From Dipodascopsis uninucleata var. uninucleata (lineage: Eukaryota > Ascomycota > Lipomycetes > Lipomycetales > Lipomycetaceae), in assembly GCA_030568195.1 (NCBI GenBank), contig JAJLTO010000003.1:1262501-1326500 (forward strand): a DNA stretch of 64,000 nt, written 5' to 3'. The position numbers and the translations under genes were made by a program. The notes under the pieces were generated by a model. It ran no database searches. It was not told the origin of the DNA and saw nothing but the letters and a program-made list of their open reading frames with translations. Of this stretch, positions 47,183 through 56,483 are shown piece by piece. How positions within the stretch are numbered: position 1 is the stretch's first letter; the number at the start of each line of letters is the position of its first letter.

Positions 47183-49001
47183 ATGCAGCCTGCCGAGGTT
47201 CACAGAGAGGTATTTATATTTATTCTGAAATAAGATGACGCACATCATTCTTTTATATAACTATCGAAAGATAAAACATGGTAGCATACAAGTGCCGTGT
47301 TGAACTTTTAAGTCTATATGATAGCTCTGTGTCATTCTACCTGCTTGACGAGTCTATGACGGTAGCTGATAACGTTTTTTATAGGCTGGCAATGCTCTGT
47401 TCAGTCAGGAGGATTATGAAGGTGCTATAAAGGTATGTTGGCATAATCGTAGTCTCAATATTTAAAATAGTCGGTGCAAGTTGTAACCGGTGATTTGATG
47501 GATACTTGAGAAGAGAAGACACTAACTGGATGGTAAATATTAGGAATATACTAGAGCGTATGTATAGAACTTTTTATCGCGCATATATAATATCCATCGT
47601 TATTTCTCATATTGATATGGATGTGTATTGGATACATGAATGTCAAAGGAATATCGGAGCAGATTTTGCGAGGATCGGATGAGCTCTGAATTAGATTTGA
47701 TGGAAGGAATCAATTTGGTGGGAAGGTGAACATAGGTCAAAAATTAGTTACCCAGGTTTGCTGACATACCGAAACAACACAGAATCATTCAAGATAACTC
47801 GAATCCGGCATATTTTACAAATGTACGATGCAATTTCTAATTTATTCAAATTTAAAAAAGATTCATGGTTTCTTGGAATCTCTCACATATCTTGCAAATA
47901 TGGTTGTGTTTCTTGTTTTCACAGCTAACTGAACACTGTAATAGCGTGCTTTATGTCGGCTCAAGCTTAAGCGATATGGAGAGGCTCTCGAGGATGCTCA
48001 AAAGGCGCTCGAACTCAATGATAGGCTAAGTATGTGATGGTCATTTCTTATTATTTTTGTGATCGAGATCAGTATGATTAAAACCCAGATGTATGATACG
48101 GCTTGGTGATACAAGATTCTACATTTTGTCATATATCTCTTCTCTTTATATTTATATCTGTCACATGTATAGATTTCATACTAACATGAATTATTATAGT
48201 GAAAGCGCACTTCTATGTAAGTATAATTGATATGTTACGGATCAAAGTTTGTACCAAACAGGATGATAAATAGAAACTTGAGAAGAAAAGAAAATTCTAC
48301 TAGTTCGGGTCTAACAAATACATTATTGTATACAGAAAGGACAGTCTCTTTTAGAACTGGACAGACCAAACGAGTCGCTTCGTTCTCTAACGATCGCTTA
48401 TCGAATTGCTTTAGATCAAAAATCACCATCTAGTTCGAGCATTTGCCAAAATATAATGCAAGCGAAAAAAAGACAGTGGGAAGTACGAGAACATCGTCGT
48501 ATCGAGAAGGAAGCAGCGGTTATGCACGAAATGACTGACATTCTTCGAAATGAATGTCGAAGAAAACTCATGGAAGCGCAAGAGAACTATGCTACCTACG
48601 AAGATTTTGCGGATGAAAGGGAAGCAATTGAATTTGAATATCAAGAGAAGATTAATCTTCTGGAGGAAATTTTTAAAAGAGCGGACGAGAGGTTTCGCGT
48701 CCGTGAAGTTCCTGATTATCTAATTGATCCTATATCTTTTAATATTTTTTATGGTATGTCATCTATTCTCGTTTATGCCATATTTTCTAATTGGATTAAC
48801 GTCTTTCATAACATAGATCCAGTTATAGGAAAATCAGGCCAGTCATTTGAGCGGTCTGTAATATTAGAGCATTTAAAGACTCACCAGTTTGATCCTTTCA
48901 CTAGAGAGCACCTTTCAGTGAATGATCTGATTCCAAATATTGCTCTTAGAGCTGCTTGTGAGAAATTTTTGGAAGATAATGGCTGGGCGGTTGACTACTG
49001 A
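47183..49001 (+). CDS. STUB1: CHIP/STUB1-like TPR and U-box ubiquitin ligase
   Basis: Eight exons, join(47183..47209,47385..47432,47544..47557,47783..47822,47945..48029,48200..48216,48336..48753,48817..49001), 277 residues. Exons of 27, 14 and 17 nt are needed. The joined TPR domain reads HREAGNALFSQEDYEGAIK, then EYTRAI, NPAYFTNRALCRLKL and LMKAHFYKGQSLLEL. The carboxylate-clamp positions for Hsp70/Hsp90 tails are kept (Asn12, Asn43, Lys50, Lys79), with Arg for the first Lys. A charged helical linker precedes the U-box (about 203-277: DPISFNIFYDPVIGKSGQSFER and HFDPFTREHL-like HQFDPFTREHL), ending DNGWAVDY like human CHIP. CHIP ubiquitinates chaperone-bound misfolded clients. S. cerevisiae has no orthologue. 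The last intron (63 nt, no stop) could be read through as a 21-residue insert within the U-box. Confidence 0.93.
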
Positions 49002-49702
49002 TCGGCATTTGCCATTTACTCATATAAGTTTTTGAAATTTCTTAAAATCTCGAATGAATTATTTTGTTTAATTTTTCTTCTCAGAATATCGCTATCTATG
49101 ATATTTGAGAGACGACGTTAATACGATTTATAGGTTTTTTATTGTGAAATACTTGCTTCTTGCATTTGCAGATACGCGTAATATATGCGAGAGTCGCGAT
49201 ATATAAACGAGCTTAAAGTTTTTTTGATAGCTGTCTCGTTCGTCTGTTAATGATAGTTTCATGATCAAAAGAACTTTTTATGAAAGCTATATTGATTAGT
49301 TTCAAAAATTCAAAAGGACTGCATAATAGGTTTCCACTAAAGCATTTTATTGTTACGTTTTTGAACAAGAAAATTGAAAATAGCTTCGATATCTATTTAA
49401 TTATGATAGTTACTGTGTTCTTATAGTTATGTTGTCTCACTTCTCTGCGGATTCATTTTGTGTTTAAGGAATCTAGCCATATCATACTTCGTACTAAATT
49501 ATTTCTTCTAAAATTCAATCTGCTGGTCATTGATAACAGCTCTGATCTATTAATCATTTTTTGCGAGAAAAAGCAGGATATTTGCGATTACGATTACTTT
49601 CAATATGTATTTATATTTACATTATGATGTCTGAACAGCCAAGTCTGCAAGAGCAAGAGCAAGAGCAAGAAATCATTAAGAGCATTTTATGGCTCTGAAT
49701 AT
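49002..49702. other. Convergent 3' region, STUB1 / ARG2
   Basis: 700 bp of T-rich DNA between converging genes. One ACGCGT occurs at 49174-49179. A CAAGAG tandem repeat lies close to the ARG2 stop. There is no supported gene. Confidence 0.5.
49648..49671 (+). repeat. CAAGAG hexanucleotide repeat (four units)
   Basis: Three perfect CAAGAG units and a fourth ending in A. They lie in a 24-codon plus-strand frame (49624-49698) that reads Gln-Glu repeats and ends four bases before the ARG2 stop on the other strand. It is probably in the ARG2 3' UTR; coding use is not supported. Confidence 0.6.
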
Positions 49703-51634
49703 TTATCTAAATGAAGGCTCTATTCGCCTGCAAATGTCCATATAATCTTGAAGGTGATCCAGCTCCCGTGTGTTTCTACCAGTCCAAAATAAAGTCCACT
49801 TTCGTTCAGGTAGGAGCCGAATGCAGCCATGTGAGCGATCGAAATACCACTTATTTACAGGATTAGCAGTACGTGAGCGCCAGATTAATTCTTCTGGAAA
49901 GAGCTGCATAACCATAGCTTTGAAAACAATATCCGCAACACCAGCAGCACCTTGGCTCCGTTTCAGAACTGCCAACTTATCAAGATATGCCACTCTCTTG
50001 CTCGAATCACCCGAAAAAGACTCCCAAGTTATTATGGCCGCCCCTTCATAATCTCCAACGATTACCAATCCTGCAATTTTTCCATTCACTCTATCAAGAT
50101 AATGATCAACATCAAGCTTCCATCCAAACGAGTCTTCTATGAGAGCAACAAGCTTCCGTATATCAATCGCTACCTCTTTTCCGTTGGGCTCCCTTCCGGG
50201 ATGTGGCACCCACATACCCTCTTGGCTGTAAAGTGTCATTACGGGAAGTCCTTTCCGCAGAAGTGTAGTCATCTGAACAGTTTCTGGTCTAGATTCCACT
50301 GGTAATGACGAGGAAATTATAGGACGATCTGTTAGCAAGTTATATATCAAGGGATTGCGAGTAGATTTAGATGCTGCCACTTCAGGCGTAGTTATTAAGC
50401 CAGACACCGACGTCGATGCAATCTCCAACACTTTTTCAAAAGCGATTAAATTTCTGATATGGATACCAATGGCATTTTCTCCCTGTTCATCAAGCATATT
50501 AGAAGCACACAGTTCTTCTATAATATCATCGTATTCCTGCTCCAAATTAACCAAAACATGTGCTCCGGAGTTTCTTTCAAGCGAGGGAATACCACCGAGA
50601 GGATCTATATAAATAATTTTGTCTAATTCCATGACGTCTTCAGCACCTGTCTCGCCAATTTGACGAACTATCTCATACACAATATCGTCCGCCTGTACAA
50701 GCGTTGTTCGACAAGTTTCTTCATTGTAAACAAGAGGCGTGATAATAGGTACAACACCTGCAGTCAGGGCCATAACCAAAACTCGAGTAGAGAGAAATGA
50801 TAATGTGCTAGAACTTGAATCCTGAACAAACAATGTTGGCATAATTCTAGTAACTAAGCCAGATCGTAAAGACGGAGAATGGTCGTCTGTCTCGTCAATC
50901 GCAAGAGAAGTTGTACTGGATGGTGGAACCTCCAGAGCTGTGGCTACCTTATCCGCCAGTCTATTTACTCTCTTAAACACTATTTCCGGTCTCTCTGAAC
51001 CGGTTATGGAAGTATCTTTTTGCTGAGTCTCGATTGAAGGATCTAGCACAATTAACGGGTAGAGTCCAAGCTTCTTGAGTCGAGCCAAGGTCAAGCCAAT
51101 TCCTCTAATGGTATTAGTAGACAATTTTTCTGGAGCTCGAATCTTTATGACAGCTACACGGATGAATTCTTTAATTTCTATAGGAGTAGAACCACATGAA
51201 TCGAAACCTGATGATAGTTCACGTACTGAGTGAAGTACTTTGTCGGCAAATGCTTCCCGTCTCTTTCGGACTTCCGGACCAGCAACATCACTTTGGTATC
51301 GTGAAATATAAGCTTTTGCGTCACGCTTCGTAGCATTCGATCTAAGGATCGAGAGTATTAATTCCTGTTTAAAATTCAGACTTACATTAGTCGTTCTATA
51401 TTGTAGGATAGTCGAATCGATGAAATATAGAGAGGGGAAAGATGTGGTGTAGCACTCAACAGCTACATCACTAAAACTTACCATACTCTCCGAACGGTCG
51501 TTCTCAACATTTTCTATCTCCGGCTTTGTCGAGACTTTGCATGCTGTGACTTGATGAAAATTGCCAGCTATCGGTAACAGCAGCGCTTGCAGCCGCGGTC
51601 GCGGGCTCGCCTTAAAGATTTGTATGAAAGACAT
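49703..51634 (-). CDS. ARG2: Mitochondrial N-acetylglutamate synthase
   Basis: Single exon, 643 residues. The N-terminus is basic and lacks acidic residues for about 35 positions (MSFIQIFKASPRPRLQALLL), a likely mitochondrial presequence. An amino-acid-kinase-like domain covers roughly 90-440, with GLTLARLKKLGLYPLIVLD, VLVMALTAGVVPIITPLVY and KIIYIDPLGGIPS. The C-terminal GNAT acetyltransferase domain (about 450-640) has AYLDKLAVLKRSQGAAGVAD and the fungal/vertebrate NAGS motif NPVNKWYFDRSHGCIRL. It makes N-acetylglutamate from acetyl-CoA and glutamate, the first step of ornithine and arginine synthesis, in the matrix, and in fungi is controlled by arginine together with the Arg5,6 kinase. 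Domain order and size fit S. cerevisiae Arg2 (574 residues), with longer linkers. Confidence 0.93.
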   Translation of the reverse strand: MSFIQIFKASPRPRLQALLLPIAGNFHQVTACKVSTKPEIENVENDRSESMVSFSDVAVECYTTSFPSLYFIDSTILQYRTTNVSLNFKQELILSILRSNATKRDAKAYISRYQSDVAGPEVRKRREAFADKVLHSVRELSSGFDSCGSTPIEIKEFIRVAVIKIRAPEKLSTNTIRGIGLTLARLKKLGLYPLIVLDPSIETQQKDTSITGSERPEIVFKRVNRLADKVATALEVPPSSTTSLAIDETDDHSPSLRSGLVTRIMPTLFVQDSSSSTLSFLSTRVLVMALTAGVVPIITPLVYNEETCRTTLVQADDIVYEIVRQIGETGAEDVMELDKIIYIDPLGGIPSLERNSGAHVLVNLEQEYDDIIEELCASNMLDEQGENAIGIHIRNLIAFEKVLEIASTSVSGLITTPEVAASKSTRNPLIYNLLTDRPIISSSLPVESRPETVQMTTLLRKGLPVMTLYSQEGMWVPHPGREPNGKEVAIDIRKLVALIEDSFGWKLDVDHYLDRVNGKIAGLVIVGDYEGAAIITWESFSGDSSKRVAYLDKLAVLKRSQGAAGVADIVFKAMVMQLFPEELIWRSRTANPVNKWYFDRSHGCIRLLPERKWTLFWTGRNTRELDHLQDYMDICRRIEPSFR

Positions 51635-52022
51635 TGGTTCCTGTGTCGGAAGACAGAACTCGTAAGTTGTGTAATAAGCCTTAGCTTTTCTACACCAAAC
51701 AGTACTAGAATAAGTATCAATAGAATGCAGTAACTGTCAGCATTCCTCCATTATTCGATATGTCAGTCTTCCAGACTTTCGCGTAAATCGCTTTCGTACT
51801 ATTAGTTAAACAGAAGTCGACGCATTTTAAGATCCTAATATCTCGACTTATTTTAAATTTTTAAGTTTCAAGGTAAAAGTTCCCACTGGTATTCCGTGCC
51901 TTAAACTACTCAATGTATTATGCATTAAGTATATTACGTCATTGAGAGCCTCATAGCCTTAACGCGTTCATCCGCGACTTAACAACTCGAATGGCATAGA
52001 TCTGTCAAATAATATAGCACAG
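51635..52022. promoter_or_regulatory. Divergent promoter region ARG2 / PSF2
   Basis: 388 bp between divergent ATGs. A palindromic ACGCGT (MluI cell-cycle box core) lies at 51962-51967, 55 bp upstream of the PSF2 start codon. This is a common position for MBF control of DNA replication genes in yeasts. Its use here is inferred, not shown. Confidence 0.4.
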
Positions 52023-52890
52023 ATGGCTCTTGCGCCGAGCTATATAGGAACGTTCACGGCGGCAGAAATCGCCTTTATCGCAGAGAATACATCTATATCA
52101 ATTATTCCGCGACAAACGAATGAGAAAATTGATTTGATAGAGGTGAGATGTTACATGTAGAGATGCTCTTGAGTAATAACGTTTATTAATATACGATTAA
52201 CCATTGCAGGGTGAATTGCCAGCCCTCCAAGCAATGAGGCGGAATTCGGTGCCTTTGTGGATAGCCTTATTATTAAAGAAACAAGGAAGATGCAATATTG
52301 TGCCTCCTGAGTGGCTATCGGAAAGTGCGCTGAAGAAAACATACGAAATGGAGGCCCAAAATATGAGTCGGTTTTCAAATGCACTTCCATGGGAATGGAT
52401 CGAAATTGGAGAAACTATTCTAGCTAGCGCTCCGGATGATCTTACAAGTCCGCCTCATGTAATTCGAAATCTAATGAGAGACGTGAGAGAAATACGGCAA
52501 GCTAAAATACGTGCAGGTGTGCGAGATCTCAATGATATGTACATTCAATTGGATCATGTAGGCGCCATGGAACTGAACGAGGCCAGGCCCTTTGTCACTT
52601 TTACGATGAATCAGTTACGAAGTATACGACAAGCAGTTGGTGATGTGGAGGATGACGAGGAATCTGACGAAGACAATGAAACTGATGACGATGACGAGAA
52701 AATTACAGACAGCAATACAGTGACAATGGAGACCAAAAATTTAGAGAAGTTTGGTAATGACACTTTGGCAGATCGAAGACCCAGATCTGCAGCTCCTGCA
52801 AATATTCAGACAAGCAACGATAGTGAAGAAGATGAAGAAATGGAAATGGATGAATCATATGCTCAAGCTATAGATAACAACGATGGATAG
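52023..52890 (+). CDS. PSF2: GINS complex subunit Psf2
   Basis: Two exons, join(52023..52142,52210..52890), 67-nt intron, 266 residues. The first exon encodes MALAPSYIGTFTAAEIAFIA and SIIPRQTNEKIDLIE; the second opens GELPALQAMRRNSVPLWIAL and continues CNIVPPEWLSESAL, all typical of the Psf2 B and A domains. A later conserved stretch covers IRNLMRDVREIRQAKIRAGV and MNQLRSIRQAV. From about residue 205 the tail is a long acidic, disordered extension (DDEESDEDNETDDDDEK) absent in short family members. Psf2 with Psf1, Psf3 and Sld5 forms GINS, part of the CMG helicase. An ACGCGT box upstream suggests G1/S expression. It is convergent with the PNPOx-like gene, only 35 bp between stops. Confidence 0.96.
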
Positions 52891-52925
52891 TGAAATACAT
52901 TTATACATATAGCTATTGACGATAA

Positions 52926-53681
52926 CTAGATACCATTTGCCATACCATTTGACATACTCGGTACTGGAGTAGCTTCAGCACCTGGCTCTTTCCAACTAAA
53001 AACATTATTCTCCATATCAGCCACACGAGCTGAAGAGACTTTAACGATGACCACTGCTACATTAGCAGCATCAATAAACCTTCGAGCATCCGAGGGATTC
53101 GAGTTGAGGTGTTTTTCTTTAAAGAACTTCTCCTCTCCGTCATCCGTTACTATACGAGCTTGACCGTTAAGTGTAGCTGAAATACTTGAAAGCTCTGCTT
53201 GGTTCATAGATAAAAGAAACTGCGTTAGTCCTTGCGGTGCACTTGATGGATCATCAGCATGAGCTTGCTTTGATACCCAGTCATGCACGAGGATAGATAC
53301 TCGTGGATTCGCAGTCATATTGAAAAACTTTTTCGTTTGTCTCTCCGTAGTCATCACGATAACGGCATCCGATTCATAAGGCTCCGCTTCACCTTTAGGA
53401 ATATAGGTATAATTCATTAACGAAACATGAGGGTAGTCACGATAAGATGTACCTAGCTGAAGCTATGTCACTCAGTGTCAAGTTAGTTTACGCTCCTACT
53501 TTCTGAGACCACCATCTCCATTGAGCCCAAGATATAGAATAATCTTGTATCACTAGATCGTGTTTATAGCTATACTTACAAATCTAGCGGACTGTAGACA
53601 TTGAATCACGTCTGAGGGTAGTGCTGACTCCAGGTCATCATCCTGGTGGCTAAATCCTTCGGTTGGCTCTAGTATTGGCAT
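52926..53681 (-). CDS. FMN-binding split-barrel (pyridoxamine-phosphate-oxidase-like) protein
   Basis: Two exons, complement(join(52926..53456,53580..53681)), 123-nt intron, 210 residues. After splicing the N-terminal region reads LPSDVIQCLQSARF-LGTSYRDYPHVSLMNYTYIP, the start of the split-barrel fold. Later blocks are DAVIVMTTERQTKKFFNMTANPRVSILVHDW, LNGQARIV and DAANVAVVIVKVSSARVADM. This is the pattern of the yeast pair YLR456W and YPR172W (about 200 residues), annotated as pyridoxal/pyridoxamine-phosphate-oxidase-like with unproven activity. I see no grounds to call it a true Pdx3 enzyme. Cofactor is probably FMN or a related flavin. It diverges from ORC4 across 229 bp. Confidence 0.88.
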
Positions 53682-53910
53682 TATGCATAAACCTTGAGAT
53701 CTGTAGCGGGCTGAACTCTCCTTCTTAGAGCCAAAATAATATACAGTCCCTTTCAGAGAAAATTATTAATAATTCCAAGCAAAATTGTCGTGGTGTATAT
53801 GGTCACTGTTACGATGTCGAGTCAAGTCTGTTTGGACGATCTCCCTTAGCATTAAAAGTGTTGTAATCGATACCCAAACCCTTCTTCATGACTTTTGATG
53901 GACCTTCAGC

Positions 53911-55615
53911 ATGTTAAAAGACTTGAAAGTAATTAAATTTAGAAGAAAAGCTGAATATCAGAAATACAAAGCTGACATTCGATACATGATGGGGAAGGAA
54001 GACAGCGACGTGTTCCATGATGCTGCTGATTTCACAGATAGTACTGATTTAGTGCTAACAGGCTCTGGTAGGAAACGTGCTCCTGATGATGAAGAGGGAC
54101 ACCAGTCCTTGCACAAGAAACTACAAAGACAACCAGTCTCAGAAAAACTGCCCGACATAAGAGAGAAAAATCTAATGGCAATTCAAAGAAGGGTTCTTAG
54201 CCAGCTTAATAATAGAAGATATCCTAAGCTTATTGGAATGGAGAGCGAACATAGGTGAGAACTTGGGATCAACTTCATCTAATAAGAAAAGTCACAAAAC
54301 TAACAAAATCTACTGGCGATTCAGAAAAATGAGGAACCTTCTTGAACAAACAGTGAAAGGTAGGGAAAGTAACTCATGTCTAGTACTTGGCCCAAGAGGC
54401 TCGGGGAAAAGTGCGCTGGTAGAATTTGCACTAGAAGAGATGCAGAATGCATATCCAGGAGAGTTTTTGGTTGTTCGACTAGATGGCAGGGCCCAAACGG
54501 ACGATAGTCAAGCACTGCATGAAATCGGCGTTCAATTACAAAGGTTCAGTGGTGTACGACGTACTGGAACTGGTACGATACTTTCCAGACTTCTGAAACT
54601 GTTTTCTGGAGAAAGACATGACGGTAATGAAGGGGGGGGCGAGGATGATGATTTATGTCCAAGCCGAGAGACAGTCAGTGTGATCTTAGTGCTCAATGAG
54701 TTTGAACAGTTCACCAAGCGACCGCGTCAGACTCTACTCTATAATCTTTACGATGTTGCGGCCCATCCAAGAAGAGCTACTGCTGCTGCTATATGTGTAG
54801 TTGGTATTAGCAGTTTAATGAATGTGGCAGAGACACTAGAGAAGCGTGTTCGTAGTCGATTTAGCCATCGAATTATCCAAACACATACAGCTGCATCACT
54901 TCATGACTTTCATATCATATGTTTGTCATCTGCGCAGGTTAATTCTCCTCTTAATAGTGTTGCAGATGCGGTTGTAGCAAACTGGAACAAAGCAATGGAA
55001 GACTTGTTTACTCGAAATATAACGCTGCGAAGTGCGATAGAGCGTGCTTATAACACAACCCGCGATCCCCGAAGTGTCAACATTTCACTGATTGCCCCTG
55101 TACGAAGAGCAGGGTCTACGTGGCCCTATGCTATATTGGATAGCGTCGATGTCTGTGATGATCTAGATTTTAACAAAGAAAATAATGACTTTGAGCGCGG
55201 GCTAGATTCAGGTCTTACACGATTTCGGGCTAAAGATAAGAGAAGTGGTTTATTTGTGGTGACCGAAGATGGCGCGACTGCTGCAGATCGTGCTCACGAG
55301 CTTCCCGAATTGTCAGCGATGATGCTGGTATGTGCAGCTCGTATTGATGCTCGCACTGCTACTGACACTCCTGCACAAATAGCTTTTCCCCAAGTCTACG
55401 AAGAGTATATGACCCTTGTGGGCAAAGCACGGTTAGCTGACTCTGCTTCGGGCGCTATTGCCATGCGTTTTCGAGTCTGGTCTACAGACTTAGCGGAGGA
55501 AGCGTGGGAACGCCTTCTTCATTCTCATCTTGTGGTCAATGGTTCAGTGGAGTTAGAACTCCACGAGCTGCGTGATCTTGTTGACGGAATACCTCGAGAA
55601 TGGACTCGGCTTTAG
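53911..55615 (+). CDS. ORC4: Origin recognition complex subunit 4
   Basis: Two exons, join(53911..54254,54325..55615), 70-nt intron, 544 residues (S. cerevisiae Orc4 has 529). After a basic N-terminal region, splicing gives LIGMESEHRKMRNLLEQTV. The AAA+ Walker A is GPRGSGKS (137-144). The strand at Walker B reads ILVLNEFEQF, with Asn239 where relatives have Asp. Sensor and arginine-region motif RQTLLYNLYDVA and LEKRVRSRFSHRII are conserved; the latter supplies the Arg that completes the Orc1 ATP site. The C-terminal winged helix ends with VELELHELRDLVDGIP. Orc4 helps ORC bind origins and load MCM. There is no AT-hook array like that of S. pombe Orc4. The exact N-terminus is uncertain because this part is poorly conserved. 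Confidence 0.93.
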
Positions 55616-56483
55616 AGAGAGAACATGAATATGTATATTCACTAACATCTATTTCACCTTTTTTTGTAATCTGTAAGTCCGCCCTGAATTTCCTCAGTAA
55701 ATTTTCATTCCGCTGCTAAGCACATATTACGGTATATTAGGCTGACTTCTAATTTAGTGGTATTTAGGGTCATTCCAACTACGTACTTGTCATTGGCGGC
55801 GTCTACAAGGGACTACACGTGTGCGCCACATGGTTACTTGGCTACGGCAGCCCTAGACTAAAACTTGATGGTCAGGAAACAAAGACTTCTGCAAGGCACA
55901 AGAACAGAGACGAAGAGAGGAGCACGACATAATCTAACAAAAGATTACGTCTAACAAGTAGCTAGATATAGAAATAAAGTGCAATATTTGATCAACCTTC
56001 CTCTCCAACAGTTGAGCGTTCCCTAGCCCTCCATTGTAACCTTACAAGTGCTATGTCCAAATGATGATAGCAGAACCCATGAAATTGGAACGACCGAACT
56101 CTTTACATAACGGATGTTGCCGTGAGGCTACTGTGACGCAGTTTGGTGAAGTTCCACCCATAGGCTTTGCGACAGAATTTCGGCAGAAGGTTTATTTTGA
56201 TGTGGTGATTGTCCATAACAAATATCGATTTGGGGCCGCAGGTTACAACTGGTGAACTAGCAATACAATAGAGTAGAGTGCCTTTGTTCCTGTGCTTAAT
56301 AACCCCAAAAAAAAAAAGAACAAGCAGGCCGGGGCTTAGAAGGACAAAAGCTTTTTGAGGTCCGGTTTTAGAACGTGAGAAATGTCGATAGAGCACTCGG
56401 GCAGTTTAGCACTGGACTTTCAGCTTGCTGACAGGTTTTCGCTTTGATAGCATACGCATGTTGACCTAACGAGAGAAAGAAAC
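55616..56483. other. Spacer between ORC4 and the RGS gene
   Basis: About 870 bp holding the ORC4 3' flank and RGS promoter. An A11 run lies near 56309-56319. The 64- and 97-codon frames around 56061-56396 have no recognisable content. Confidence 0.5.

Noticed and set aside
49624-49698. 24-codon plus-strand frame with Gln-Glu repeats
   Set aside because: The frame results from a CAAGAG tandem repeat in the presumed ARG2 3' UTR; it is very short, has no partner exons and is antisense to the ARG2 end.
51635-52022. Arginine attenuator-type upstream ORF in the ARG2 leader
   Set aside because: The attenuator peptide belongs to the carbamoyl-phosphate synthetase small-subunit gene (confusingly called arg-2 in Neurospora), not to N-acetylglutamate synthase, and no such peptide is seen here.
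56309-56319. A11 run (T11 on the minus strand) as a possible RNA polymerase III terminator
   Set aside because: No A or B box or folded RNA is recognisable upstream on the minus strand; homopolymer runs are common in this DNA.
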